From: Roseomonas acroporae
Lineage (GTDB): Bacteria > Pseudomonadota > Alphaproteobacteria > Acetobacterales > Acetobacteraceae
Direction: 5' to 3'
NCBI RefSeq assembly: GCF_023223525.1
Contig: NZ_JALPRX010000029.1
Span: 62,001 to 126,000 of the forward strand
DNA: 64,000 nucleotides
Shown: piece by piece, positions 50,810 to 59,423 of the stretch
Layout of the letters: each line of letters begins with the position of its first letter
How positions within the stretch are numbered: the stretch's first letter is position 1
Notes under the pieces: generated by a model
What the model was told of the DNA's origin: nothing
What the model saw: the letters and a program-made list of their open reading frames with translations, nothing else
Databases searched by the model: none
Position numbers and translations under genes: made by a program

Positions 50810-51336
50810 GCGCCGCCTCGAACGCCGCCCTTCCGCCCGCCGCCGCCCGGCACGATGCCGCGCAGACGATCGCCGTGCTCGCCCGCACCCTCTGGGCCGA
50901 GGCAGGGACGCGCCCGGTGCGCGCCATCGAGGCGCTGGCGGCCCTGGTCGTGAACCGGGCCCGCATCACGGCGGCGCCGGGCGAGGTGCAGCAGCGGGCG
51001 CGGCACTGGGGGCAGGGCATCGCCGGCGTCTGCCGCGCCCCCTTCCAGTTCCCCTGCTGGAACCCGAACCATCCGCGTCACCGGGCCATGCTGGCGGTGC
51101 CGGAAGGCGACGGCGCGCTGGCGATCTGCCGCCGCATCGCCGCCCGCGCCGTGGCCGGCGCGCTGCCCGATCCGACCGGTGGCGCCACCCACTACCACGA
51201 TGCCGCCATCCTGCCGGGCTGGGCGGTGGGCGAGGTGCCGCTGGCCGAGTGCGGCGGGATGGTGTTCTACGGCCTGGAAGGCCGGGACGGCGCCGGCCGG
51301 CCGGCACGGCCCGGGCCGGGGCTCGCCGTGGTGTGA
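50806..51336 (+). CDS. Cell wall hydrolase (SleB-type endolysin)
   Basis: A 176-residue peptidoglycan hydrolase of the Hydrolase_2/SleB family. Visible motifs are ARTLWAEAGTRPVRAIEALAALVVNR with the catalytic Glu, FQFPCWNPNHPRHRAM, and DPTGGATHYHDAAILPGWA, the conserved C-terminal region. There is no signal peptide, as expected for a phage endolysin released by a holin. It is translationally coupled to the preceding membrane protein. A long hairpin 13 nt after the stop ends the cluster. Confidence 0.88.
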   Translation: MSAASNAALPPAAARHDAAQTIAVLARTLWAEAGTRPVRAIEALAALVVNRARITAAPGEVQQRARHWGQGIAGVCRAPFQFPCWNPNHPRHRAMLAVPEGDGALAICRRIAARAVAGALPDPTGGATHYHDAAILPGWAVGEVPLAECGGMVFYGLEGRDGAGRPARPGPGLAVV

Positions 51337-51348
51337 TACGGGCGGCGC

Positions 51349-51391
51349 GATGCCGGCCGGCACAGGCCATGGCTTGTGCCCGGCCGGTATC
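51349..51391 (+). terminator. Long hairpin at the end of the phage-like cluster
   Basis: Arms GATGCCGGCCGG (51349-51360) and CCGGCCGGTATC (51380-51391) extend through CACA/TGTG around a GCCATGGC centre. There is no T-run, so terminator function is likely but not certain. Confidence 0.45.
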
Positions 51392-51707
51392 GTGCGGGGC
51401 TGCGGGACGGGGCCGCGCGCCGGGCCGGCGAATCAGGCGGGTCCGCACAAGGGCGGGCCCGCATGACCGGCGCATGGCCACCGCCCGCCCGGGTGGCCTC
51501 GTCCGCCGCGCCTTTCGCGGAGCATGTTCCGCTTCCGAGGCCTGCCGGGCCGGGGGCGACGTGGCCCCCTTGTTGGCACGGCCTTCCGGTACCGATATCA
51601 CTGCCGGGCCGGCTAGTCGGGATCGCCGGCGAAGGCCGTGGGAGGCTGGGTTTGGGTCGCGACGGCGTAGGGGCGTCCTCTCGGCGCGGCACGCGTCGGA
51701 TGGCCGC
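51392..51707. other. Intergenic region before the hybrid kinase
   Basis: About 316 nt, GC-rich. It includes GGTACCGATATCACTGC near 51587 but no promoter that I can assign. No gene recognised. Confidence 0.35.
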
Positions 51708-53921
51708 ATGAGCGGCACGACCAGCCGGGAGATCCCGCGCGCCGACGCGCCGGCGGGCGGAGCGCCGGTGGCCGGCCTCGACTTCCTGGCCGGCGGCGGC
51801 ACGATGGGCGCCGCGATGCGCGCCTTTCCCTGGGCGGGCAACCCGCTCGGCCCGGCCGACCGCTGGCCGCAGCCGCTGCGCACCCTGGTCGCCGTGATGC
51901 TCGGCTCCAGCCAGCCCATGTTCATCGCCTGGGGGCCGGAGCGGATCGTCCTCTACAACGACGGCTACGTCGCGCTGCTCGGCCGCCGCCACCCCGCGGC
52001 ACTCGGCGCCCGCTTCGCCGCGATCTGGCACGACATCATGCAGGATGTCGGCCCGATCCTCGACCGTGCCTACGCAGGCGAGGGCACGCACATGGACGAC
52101 ATCTCCTTCGTCATGGACCGCCGGGGCTACAAGGAGGAGGCGCACTTCTCCTTCTCCTACACGCCGGTGCGCGACGAGGGCGGCCGGGTCGCCGGCATGT
52201 TCTGCGCCTGCGCCGAGACCACCGAGAAGGTGATGGCCGAGCGCCGGCTGCTCGCCGAGCGCGGCCGGCTGCGCCAGCTCTTCGAGCAGGCGCCGGGCTT
52301 CGTCGCCGTGCTGCGCGGCCCGGACCACGTCTTCGAGTTCGTCAACGCCGCCTATGCCGAGCTGGTCGGCCGCGACCGCGACGTGACCGGCCGCCCCGTC
52401 GTCGAGGCGCTGCCGGAGGTGGCCGAGCAGGGCTTCACCGACCTGCTCGACGGCGTGTACCACTCCGGCCGCGCCTTCGTCGGCCGCCAGCTTCCCGTGC
52501 GACTCCAGCGCCGCCCCGGCGCCGAGCCGGAACTCTCCTACGTGGACTTCGTGTACCAGCCGATCGTGGAGCCGGACGGCGCGGTGAGCGGCATCTTCGT
52601 GCAGGGCACCGACGTCTCCGAGGGCAAGCGCGCCGAGGACGCGCTGCGCGTCAGCGAGCAGGCGCTGCGCCGCCTGAACGAGACGCTGGAGGCGCGCGTC
52701 GAGGCCCGCACCGCGGCGCTGCGCGCGGCCGAGGCGGAGCTGCGCCAGGCGCAGAAGATGGAGGCGGTGGGCCAGCTCACCGGTGGCATCGCGCACGACT
52801 TCAACAACCTGCTGACCGGCATCGGCGGCAGCCTGAGCCTGCTGCGCCGCCGCCTCGCCGCCGGCCGCACCGAGGGGCTGGAGCGCTACATCGAGGCGGC
52901 CCAGGGCGCCGCCGACCGCGCCGCCGCGCTGACCCACCGGCTGCTCGCCTTCTCCCGCCGCCAGACCCTGGACCCCCGCCCCACCGACGTGAACCGGCTG
53001 GTCGCCGGCATGGAGGAGCTGATCCGGCGCACCGTCGGCCCCGCCATCGCGGTGGAGACGGCGCCGGCGCCCGGGCTGTGGCCGACGCTGTGCGACGCGA
53101 ACCAGCTCGAGAACGCGCTGCTCAACCTCGCCATCAACGCCCGTGACGCCATGCCCGAGGGCGGCCGGCTGCGCATCGCGACGGCCAACGTGCCGCTCGG
53201 CGAGGGGGCGGCGGCCGAGGGCGGGCTGTCGCGGGGCGACCACGTGTCGATCGAGGTCTCGGACACCGGCGTCGGCATGGCGCCCGAGGTCGCGGCCCGC
53301 GCCTTCGATCCGTTCTTCACCACCAAGCCGCTCGGCCAGGGCACCGGCCTCGGCCTTTCCATGATCTACGGCTTCGTCCGGCAGTCGGGCGGGCAGGTGC
53401 GCCTGCGCACCGCGCCGGGGGAGGGGACGACGGTCGTGCTCGACCTGCCCCGGCACGCGGTCGCCCCGCCGCCCGTGGCCGCCGCGCCGCCCGCGGCGCC
53501 GCGGGCGGCGCGGGCGGCTCGGGGCGGCACCGTGCTGGTGGTGGACGACGAGCCCACGGTGCGCATGCTGGTCGTCGAGGTGCTGGAGGATCTCGGCTAC
53601 GCCGCGATCGAGGCCGGGGACGCCGCCGCGGGGCTGCGCGTGCTGCAATCCGGCGCCCGCGTCGACCTGCTGGTGTCCGATGTCGGCCTGCCCGGCGGCA
53701 TGAACGGGCGCCAGCTCGCCGACGCGGCGAGGATCGAGCGGCCGGGCCTGAAGGTGCTGCTCATCACCGGCTATGCCGAGGCGGCGGTGATCGGCCAGGA
53801 AGGACTTGGCCAGGAAGGACTTGGCCAGGGCGGGTCCGACCGGTGGCTGCAGGTGATGACCAAGCCTTTCGCGGTAGACGCGCTGGCGGCGCGGATCCGG
53901 GCGATGATCGGCCAGGGCTGA
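51708..53921 (+). CDS. Hybrid sensor histidine kinase with PAS domains and receiver
   Basis: A 737-residue cytoplasmic kinase with no membrane segments. Two PAS-like sensor regions (about 25-175 and 185-305) precede a coiled-coil linker ([20 protein letters not shown]), the H-box [21 protein letters not shown] with the phosphoacceptor His, a HATPase domain ([41 protein letters not shown]) and a C-terminal receiver ([13 protein letters not shown], phospho-Asp in [19 protein letters not shown]). The layout is that of cytosolic PAS kinases tuned to light, redox or ligands; the signal is unknown. An 18-bp tandem duplication ([12 protein letters not shown], 53794-53829) sits in the receiver's beta4-alpha4 loop. 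Confidence 0.92.
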   Translation: MSGTTSREIPRADAPAGGAPVAGLDFLAGGGTMGAAMRAFPWAGNPLGPADRWPQPLRTLVAVMLGSSQPMFIAWGPERIVLYNDGYVALLGRRHPAALGARFAAIWHDIMQDVGPILDRAYAGEGTHMDDISFVMDRRGYKEEAHFSFSYTPVRDEGGRVAGMFCACAETTEKVMAERRLLAERGRLRQLFEQAPGFVAVLRGPDHVFEFVNAAYAELVGRDRDVTGRPVVEALPEVAEQGFTDLLDGVYHSGRAFVGRQLPVRLQRRPGAEPELSYVDFVYQPIVEPDGAVSGIFVQGTDVSEGKRAEDALRVSEQALRRLNETLEARVEARTAALRAAEAELRQAQKMEAVGQLTGGIAHDFNNLLTGIGGSLSLLRRRLAAGRTEGLERYIEAAQGAADRAAALTHRLLAFSRRQTLDPRPTDVNRLVAGMEELIRRTVGPAIAVETAPAPGLWPTLCDANQLENALLNLAINARDAMPEGGRLRIATANVPLGEGAAAEGGLSRGDHVSIEVSDTGVGMAPEVAARAFDPFFTTKPLGQGTGLGLSMIYGFVRQSGGQVRLRTAPGEGTTVVLDLPRHAVAPPPVAAAPPAAPRAARAARGGTVLVVDDEPTVRMLVVEVLEDLGYAAIEAGDAAAGLRVLQSGARVDLLVSDVGLPGGMNGRQLADAARIERPGLKVLLITGYAEAAVIGQEGLGQEGLGQGGSDRWLQVMTKPFAVDALAARIRAMIGQG

Positions 53922-54143
53922 GCAGCCTCACGCGCCCCGGCCGCCGCCCCGCGACGCTCCCGTGGCCGTCTGCCCGACGGCCATGCCCGCGCGCCGTCGG
54001 GCCCGTCGCCGTCGGGCAGACCCGCCGGGGCGCCGCGCCGGACCGCCGGGGAAGGCCGCGGGCCGGGCGCGCCCTTTCCCGGCAGAGCAGATCTTCGCAG
54101 CCGTCGATTCCCGCCCGGGGCGGTCCTGCCCTACACGGGCCGC

Positions 54144-54500
54144 ATGGAGAGCACGATCTACACCTTGGTGCGCGGCACCGACTGGCAGGCGGCCGAGGCC
54201 GCCGGCGCCTATACCGGCAGCGCCGACGACCGGCGCGACGGCTTCCTGCACTTCTCCACCGCCTCCCAGGTGCGCGAGAGCGCCGCGAAGCACCGAGCCG
54301 GCGTGCGGGACCTGTGGCTGGTGGAGGTGAAGGCCGCGGCGCTGGGAGCCGCGCTGCGCTGGGAGGCCGCCTCGGGCGGCAGCCGGCCGGGCCTGTTCCC
54401 GCATCTCTACGGCCCGTTGCCGCTGGACGCCGTCCAGGCCGTGACCCGGCTGCCGCTCGGCGCGGACGGACGGCACGAATTCCCCAACGGCATCGCCTGA
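54144..54500 (+). CDS. DUF952 family protein
   Basis: A 118-residue cytoplasmic protein. It starts STIYTLVRGTDWQAAEAAG, followed by DGFLHFSTASQVRESAAKH, LWLVEVKAAALG and FPHLYGPLPLDAVQAV, the full-length pattern of DUF952. The family has a fold related to ADP-ribosyl-processing (KptA-like) enzymes but no confirmed function. It is transcribed alone after the hybrid kinase. Confidence 0.85.
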   Translation: MESTIYTLVRGTDWQAAEAAGAYTGSADDRRDGFLHFSTASQVRESAAKHRAGVRDLWLVEVKAAALGAALRWEAASGGSRPGLFPHLYGPLPLDAVQAVTRLPLGADGRHEFPNGIA

Positions 54501-54918
54501 TACGGGTCGCCGGATCGTGCATCCCCTGCCGGCGGGAGCGGCGGTCTCGACGGCAGGCGTCGCCCTCCACGACCTCCCGGCATAGGGTCCCGGGTCGCGC
54601 TCCATGGCGCATTTTCGAGCTGGGCGTACGCATCCGGCGCCTCGGAAAATGCGCCGAATCGAAGGCTGGAGCCGTTCCGGCCTGATCCAGTCAGGCCGGA
54701 GCGGCTCCAGGCGTCAGGACGGTCCTTCTCGGGCCGATGCCCGTCCGGGCCGGGGCGTGCCGCCGATGTCGGCCGCCCGCCCACCCCGTCCCCTCGCCGC
54801 CCGGCGAGGACAGGGCCCGGCAGAATGCCCCGTCGCTCGCGCCGGGGAAGCCGGAAGGCGGGGTGGAGCGTGCCGGCAGGGGGCGGGGAAGTCCGATGCC
54901 CCCTCCCGGGGCGCGTGG
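54501..54918. other. Intergenic region with a family II repeat
   Basis: About 418 nt between convergent genes. It contains the double-hairpin element at 54609-54709; the rest is GC-rich with no recognised site. Confidence 0.4.
54609..54709 (+). repeat. Dispersed double-hairpin element, family II copy 2
   Basis: First hairpin: GCATTTTC (54609-54616) and GAAAATGC (54645-54652), perfect. Second: TGGAGCCGTTCCGGCC (54667-54682) and GGCCGGAGCGGCTCCA (54694-54709), one mismatch. The spacer words GAGCTGGGCGTAC and CTCGGA also occur in copy 1 at 13438. Confidence 0.8.
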
Positions 54919-55935
54919 TCAGCCCTCGCGCTCGACGCCCGCCTCTCGCAGCAGCCTGCCCCAGCGCTCCGCGTCGCGCGCGATGAGCTGGCCGAGATGG
55001 CGCGCGGAGCGTTCCTCGCCCTCCGGGGCGCGGGCCGCGGATTCCGCGAAGCGCGCGCGCACGTTGGCGTCGTCGAGCGCCGCCGCCAGCGCCGCCTCGT
55101 GCGCCGCGACGATGGCGGGCGGGGTGCGGGCCGGCAGCACGAGTCCGTTCCAGATCTCGATGTCGAAGCCCGCGAGGCCCAGCTCGGCGGTGGTGGGCAC
55201 GTCCGGCAGGGCGGCGAGGCGCGCGGGGCCGGTGACGCAGAGCGCCTTGGCCTTGCCGCTCTGCGCCGTCGGGATCGAGGTCAGGGCCTGGTCCACCAGC
55301 ATGTCCACGTTGCCGGCCATCAGGTCGTTGGTGGCCGGGCCGCCGCCGCGATAGGGGATCAGGTCGGCGCGGCCGCCGACGGCGCTGAGGAATTGCAGCG
55401 CCGCGATGTGCAGCGTGGTGCCGGTGCCGGAAGTGGCGATGCGCAGGTCGCCCTGGCGCGCGCGGGCCTTCAGCTTGTCCAGGCTGTCGATGCCCGAGGC
55501 GGTGGAGACCACCAGCAGCATCGGGTTGGTGGCGACCAGCCCGACCGGCACGAAGTCGCGCGCCGTCTCGAAGGGGATGTTGCGGTAGAGGTGCTGGTTG
55601 ATGCTGAACACGCCGACATGGGCGAGGAACACGGTGTGCCCGTCCGGCGCCGCGCGGGCGGCGCGGCCGGCGCCGATGTTGCCGCCGGCGCCGGTGACGT
55701 TCTCCACCACCACGGGCTGGCCGAAGTGCTTCGCCATGGGCTGCGCGATCAGGCGCGCCATCACGTCCGTGGTGCCGCCGACCGCGAAGGGGACCAGCAG
55801 GGTCACCGGCTTGCTCGGGCTCCAGCCGGCGGCGCGCGCGGCGCGGGGCAGGAAGGGCAGGGCGGCGAGGCCGCCGAACAGGGCGCGCCGCGGCGTGGCG
55901 AAGGCGGGCAGGGCGGGATTCCGGGGCGGGCTCAT
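54919..55935 (-). CDS. Tripartite tricarboxylate transporter substrate-binding protein (TctC/Bug family)
   Basis: A 338-residue periplasmic binding protein. A twin-Arg-like leader (TPRRALFGGLAALPFLPRAARA) is followed by PVTLLVPFAVGGTTDVMAR, the ligand-loop FAxGGxxD-type motif, VVVENVTGAGGNIG, and DVPTTAELGLAGFDIEIWNGLVLPA near the C-terminus, typical of Bug proteins. These bind small organic acids or amides for TctAB permeases, but TctA and TctB are absent here, as is common for this expanded family. The start overlaps the TauD-type gene by 4 bp, so the two form an operon. Confidence 0.92.
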   Translation of the reverse strand: MSPPRNPALPAFATPRRALFGGLAALPFLPRAARAAGWSPSKPVTLLVPFAVGGTTDVMARLIAQPMAKHFGQPVVVENVTGAGGNIGAGRAARAAPDGHTVFLAHVGVFSINQHLYRNIPFETARDFVPVGLVATNPMLLVVSTASGIDSLDKLKARARQGDLRIATSGTGTTLHIAALQFLSAVGGRADLIPYRGGGPATNDLMAGNVDMLVDQALTSIPTAQSGKAKALCVTGPARLAALPDVPTTAELGLAGFDIEIWNGLVLPARTPPAIVAAHEAALAAALDDANVRARFAESAARAPEGEERSARHLGQLIARDAERWGRLLREAGVEREG

Positions 55936-56768
55936 CGCGGCCGGTCGCCGGCCAGGGTCACGCGGTGCATCACGCGGCGGTAGCCGTGGTAGTCGTTGAT
56001 CGGGTTGTGCAGCGCGGCGCGGTTGTCCCAGAAGGCGATGGAACCGGGGCGCCAGCGGAAGCGGCAGGTGAATTCCGGGCGCGACTGGTGCTCGAACAGG
56101 AAGCGCAGCAACGGCTCGCTCTCCGCCTCGGTCATGCCGGCGAAGCGCAGCGTGTGGCCGAAATTGACGTAGAGGGCGCGCCGGCCGGTCTCGGGATGGG
56201 TGCGGACCACCGGGTGCTCGGCCTCGAACACCGTGCGCTCCTGGCTGTTCACCCGGTCCTCGCGCGTGCGGGTGACGTCGGCCTTGGCGGAGCTGTTGAC
56301 GGCCTTCAGCGGGTCGAGCAGCCGCTTCATGCCGTCCGACAGCGCCTCGTAGGCGGCGTGGCCGCTGGCGAAGAGCGTGTCGCCGCCGAAGGGCGGAATC
56401 TCGCGCGCGATCAGCATGGTCGCCATGGGCGGGCGTTCGAGATAGGCGGTGTCGCTGTGCCAGAGGCCGCCGAAATTGGTGCGCTCGTGCTCCAGCTTCA
56501 CCACCGGGATCACCTCGGGCGCCTCCGGCAGCCCTCTGACGAAGGGGTACTCCACCACCTCGCCGAAGCGGCGCGCGAAGGCGGCGAAATCCGGGGCGGT
56601 GAGGTGCTGCTGGTCGTGGAAGAAGACCACGGCGTGGTCGAGCCAGACGCGGCGGATCGCGTCGATGGCGGCATCCGGCATGTCGGGCGAGAGGGTCACG
56701 CCGAGGATCTCGGCGCCGAGCGCGCCGGCCAGGGGCTCGACGCTGAAGCCCCGGTTGCTGGCGTCCAT
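55932..56768 (-). CDS. TauD/TfdA family Fe(II)/2-oxoglutarate dioxygenase
   Basis: A 278-residue non-heme iron oxygenase. The metal motif HxD is in LWHSDTAYLERPPMATML, the distal His and the 2-oxoglutarate-binding Arg are in DYHGYRRVMHRVTL, and FWDNRAALHNPIND precedes them. The family oxidises taurine, alkylsulfates, 2,4-D and similar compounds; the actual substrate is unknown. The ATG at 56766-56768 starts the homology; the frame is open for 34 codons upstream. Operon context with a TctC-type binding protein suggests uptake and oxidation of one organic acid. Confidence 0.9.
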   Translation of the reverse strand: MDASNRGFSVEPLAGALGAEILGVTLSPDMPDAAIDAIRRVWLDHAVVFFHDQQHLTAPDFAAFARRFGEVVEYPFVRGLPEAPEVIPVVKLEHERTNFGGLWHSDTAYLERPPMATMLIAREIPPFGGDTLFASGHAAYEALSDGMKRLLDPLKAVNSSAKADVTRTREDRVNSQERTVFEAEHPVVRTHPETGRRALYVNFGHTLRFAGMTEAESEPLLRFLFEHQSRPEFTCRFRWRPGSIAFWDNRAALHNPINDYHGYRRVMHRVTLAGDRPR

Positions 56769-57008
56769 GCGCGCGTCCCCCCCCCTGCCGGCGGCGTGCT
56801 GCCGCTCTTCGGAGGAGCGCCTATAGCGCCGCGTGGCGAAGTCGGCAAACCGCGCCTCGGGCCGGCGCAAGGACCGTTGCCGGACGCGGCGCGGAACCGC
56901 CGCGCGGCAGGAGATGCCCTTCCGGGGAGGGGCGATGCCGTGGGGCCCGCCGGTGGCCGCGAAGGCCGGCGCGGCGGCGCGGGCTGCCCGGCGGCGGGGC
57001 GGTTCGCC

Positions 57009-57251
57009 TCAGCCGCGCGACCAGCCCATGCGCGGCGGCGGGCGGGGGCCCATGATGACGTCGATCTCCTCCTTCGCCGCCTGGATCATCTCGGCGAAGG
57101 TGCGTGGCTCCTGTCCACGCGGCACCTCGCGCGGGCCACCGAGGCGTGCCGGCGGATGGATGATGACCTGGTATCCCGCCTTGCCGTGGTCCAGCAGCTC
57201 GAGCTGATGCTGCCGGTACTCGCGGAATTGCACGACCGTTATTCGGCCCAT
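57009..57251 (-). CDS. Hypothetical small protein
   Basis: An 80-residue protein with an ordered N-terminus (MGRITVVQFREYRQHQLELL, then HGKAGYQVIIHPP) and a helix (RTFAEMIQAAKEEIDVIMG). It has no signal peptide or membrane segment. GGCAGAG lies about 7 nt upstream of the ATG. The gene is divergent from the secreted Pro-rich protein, with a perfect palindrome in between. Family not recognised. Confidence 0.6.
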   Translation of the reverse strand: MGRITVVQFREYRQHQLELLDHGKAGYQVIIHPPARLGGPREVPRGQEPRTFAEMIQAAKEEIDVIMGPRPPPRMGWSRG

Positions 57252-57556
57252 CGTTCTCTGCCTTGCCTTCCCTGGAAGGAATCGATGCGGTGCGGAAGCC
57301 GACGCACCACGGTTTTGTTGCAGTGCAACATAAGGGGGAAAGGCAGGATCGGCAAGGTAAACCGGTGCCTCGGGCGCCGGTTCCGTTTCCCTGGCGCCAC
57401 GCTGTGGCGCCAGGGGCACGCCGGCCGGCAACGGGGCCGGGGCGGGACGCGGATGCTACCGCCCCGGCGGCGGGCCGCCTACGATCCCGGCCAGGGAGCC
57501 GGTCCGGCACCACGGACCGGCCCCCGAGGTTTCCGGGAACCGAGCCAAACCGAATC
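57252..57556. other. Divergent intergenic region with a palindromic operator
   Basis: About 305 nt. The only AT-leaning part surrounds a 15-bp palindrome at 57316-57330. The rest contains no recognised promoter. Confidence 0.4.
57316..57330. promoter_or_regulatory. Perfect palindrome TGTTGCA-G-TGCAACA, candidate PhaR-type operator
   Basis: Seven-base arms around one central base, 65 nt from the start of the 80-residue gene and about 226 nt from the plus-strand gene. The inner TGC-N3-GCA resembles sites bound by the polyhydroxyalkanoate regulator PhaR in alphaproteobacteria. The assignment is by resemblance only. Confidence 0.4.
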
Positions 57557-58084
57557 ATGACCTTCCGACCCTTCGTTCTCTGTGGCGCGGCCTGCCTGGC
57601 GGTTGTCTGCGCGGCGGCCACGGCGCTGCGTCTCACGCTGCCGACCGAGACGGCGATCGCAGGGGCGACGCGGCTGGTCGAGGGCCCGTCGCCCATCGAG
57701 GCGCTGCGCCCGGCCGCCGCCACACCGCCCGCGCCCGCGCCACTGCCCCCGCCGGTGGCGGTGCTGCCGGTGCCGCCCACGCCCCCGGCGCGTGTCCGCA
57801 CCGTCGCCGCCCTTTCCACGCCGCGGCCCCCGCAGGCCCGGCGGGAGGGGCGGCAGGCGGCGCTGCCGGTGCCGCCGACGCCACCTCGCGGTCGGGGTGC
57901 GCTCCCGACGCGGACCCCGCGCTACGCGCAACGCCCCGGCAACGCGGCGCCCATGCCGCCCGACGTGGTGGATTGGGACGTCGCCCCGCCCTATGGCGCG
58001 GTGCCCGGCGGACCCCCGGTCCTGTGGTACGGCCCGGCGGTGCCCTACCGGAAGGCGCCCTACGGGCCGGCCGGCTACTACTGA
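57557..58084 (+). CDS. Pro-rich exported or membrane-anchored protein, function unknown
   Basis: A 175-residue protein with an N-terminal hydrophobic segment (VLCGAACLAVVCAAATAL) acting as signal or anchor. It continues with a Pro/Ala/Arg-rich region containing two PVPPTPP motifs and ends with a Tyr/Gly/Pro-rich tail (WYGPAVPYRKAPYGPAGYY). The composition suggests an extended cell-envelope protein. No catalytic motif and no recognised family. Confidence 0.6.
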   Translation: MTFRPFVLCGAACLAVVCAAATALRLTLPTETAIAGATRLVEGPSPIEALRPAAATPPAPAPLPPPVAVLPVPPTPPARVRTVAALSTPRPPQARREGRQAALPVPPTPPRGRGALPTRTPRYAQRPGNAAPMPPDVVDWDVAPPYGAVPGGPPVLWYGPAVPYRKAPYGPAGYY

Positions 58085-58538
58085 CGGCCGTCCGGCCGCG
58101 ACCCTGCTGCCGGCCGGCCCGACCGGGGTCTCCCGCGTCTCGGCGGCCTGCCCTCTTCCGGGTCAGCCACGCCGAGAAAGCGTGGGAAGCGAGGCTTCCC
58201 CGGGATCCCCCGGGCGATCTCCGACGACGGAACGGGCCGGGCGAGCCCACCGCCCGCATCGGGACGGGAAGCCCCGGGCCGCGGCAGGGACCCCGTCTGG
58301 GACGGGTTCACCGCGGAGCGTCGGACGGAAAAGCCGCCGACCCGTCAGGATCGGCGGCGTGGGAAGGCTCGGATCAACATCCGCGACGCGACGGACGGCC
58401 AGGGCAGCGGCGCGCGTGCCGCCGGGCCGGTAATGCCGCCGCCGACCGCCAACCCAGGCGCGCCAGCCGGCGGCAGCGCGCCCCGCTTCCGCCCGGCCGC
58501 AGGCCCCCGTGCCGGGGCCGCGTCGGGTCGTCCCGGGT
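58085..58538. other. Convergent intergenic region holding the rpoH terminator
   Basis: About 454 nt. Apart from the terminator at 58329-58358, there is a small inverted repeat around CACGCC...GCGTGGG near 58167-58185. No gene recognised. Confidence 0.45.
58329..58358 (-). terminator. Rho-independent terminator downstream of rpoH
   Basis: Read on the minus strand: GCCGCCGATCC, loop TGAC, GGGTCGGCGGC (11 bp with one T-G wobble), followed directly by TTTT. It lies 180 nt after the rpoH stop. Confidence 0.75.
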
Positions 58539-59423
58539 TCAGGCCACGGCGAGCCTGCGCTCGACGATCTGCGTCTTCATCGACTTCTGCAGCTTCTCGA
58601 AGGCGCGGACCTCGATCTGCCGTACGCGCTCGCGGCTGATGTTGTACTGCTGGCTCAGCTCCTCCAGCGTGGTCGGCTCGTCCTTCAGCCGGCGCTCGAT
58701 CAGGATGTGGCGCTCGCGCTCGTTCAGGGTCTTGAGCGCCTCGCCCAGGAGCTGGCGGCGGTTGGACATGTCCTCGCGCTCGGCCAGCTCGGTTTCCTGG
58801 CTCTCGGCGTCGTCCACCAGCCAGTCCTGCCACTCGCCCTCGCTGTCGGCGCGGACGGGCGCGTTCAGGCTGTTGTCGGGGCTGGCGAGGCGACGGTTCA
58901 TCGCCACCACGTCCTGCTCCGGCACCGCCAGCACGCGGGCGATCTTCTCGACCTGCTCCGGCTTGAGGTCGCCATCCTCCAGCGCCGCCATCTGGCCCTT
59001 GAGCCGGCGGAGGTTGAAGAACAGCTTCTTCTGCGCCGCCGTGGTGCCCATCTTCACGAGCGACCAGGAATGCAGGATGTATTCCTGGATGGCGGCGCGG
59101 ATCCACCACATGGCGTAGGTGGCGAGGCGGAAGCCGCGGTCCGGGTCGAACCGCTTCACCGCCTGCATCATGCCGACATTGCCCTCGGAGATCAGCTCAC
59201 CCACCGGCAGGCCGTAGCCGCGGTAGCCCATCGCGATCTTGGCGACGAGTCGTAGGTGCGAAGTCACGAGTTTGTGAGCGGCTTGATGATCCTCCTGGTC
59301 GCGCCAACGTTTGGCGAGTTCCAGCTCCTCCTCGGGGGAGAGCATGGGGAATTTCCGGATTTCCTGGAGGTAACGCGAGAGGTTGCCTTCGGGAGCGATG
59401 GGGATCATCGACGTGGAAGCCAT
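58539..59423 (-). CDS. rpoH: RNA polymerase heat-shock sigma factor (sigma-32)
   Basis: A 294-residue sigma factor. Region 2 includes RYLQEIRKFPMLSPEEELELAKRW, KLVTSHLRLVAKIAMGYRGYGLP, GLMQAVKRFDP-like GMMQAVKRFDPDRGFRLATYAMWWIRAAIQEY; the RpoH-specific box QKKLFFNLRRLK follows. Region 4 has LNERERHILIERRL and the helix-turn-helix LEELSQQYNISRERVRQIE. The ATG has AGGAGG 11 nt upstream. It directs transcription of heat-shock and protein-quality genes; many alphaproteobacteria hold two or more copies. A promoter and a terminator can be assigned, making it monocistronic. Confidence 0.96.
   Translation of the reverse strand: MASTSMIPIAPEGNLSRYLQEIRKFPMLSPEEELELAKRWRDQEDHQAAHKLVTSHLRLVAKIAMGYRGYGLPVGELISEGNVGMMQAVKRFDPDRGFRLATYAMWWIRAAIQEYILHSWSLVKMGTTAAQKKLFFNLRRLKGQMAALEDGDLKPEQVEKIARVLAVPEQDVVAMNRRLASPDNSLNAPVRADSEGEWQDWLVDDAESQETELAEREDMSNRRQLLGEALKTLNERERHILIERRLKDEPTTLEELSQQYNISRERVRQIEVRAFEKLQKSMKTQIVERRLAVA

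Larger units (their letters stand above)
36642..51336 (+). mobile_element. Phage-derived (T7-order podovirus) cluster, apparently domesticated
   Basis: From an SOS box to the endolysin, plus-strand genes follow the late-gene order of T7-like phages: portal, scaffold, capsid, tail tubular A and B, internal protein, tail spike, small terminase, large terminase. A TM/coiled-coil protein and a SleB-type endolysin come after two minus-strand cellular-type genes. No integrase, att repeat, replication protein, phage RNA polymerase, or homologue of the large T7 internal proteins is visible. Base composition matches the host. I infer an old, domesticated element; a complete temperate phage is unlikely. 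Confidence 0.75.

Noticed and set aside
36642-51336. Classical Rhodobacter-type gene transfer agent
   Set aside because: That agent has HK97/siphovirus-type genes; this cluster has T7-type portal, tail tubular and terminase proteins in T7 order.
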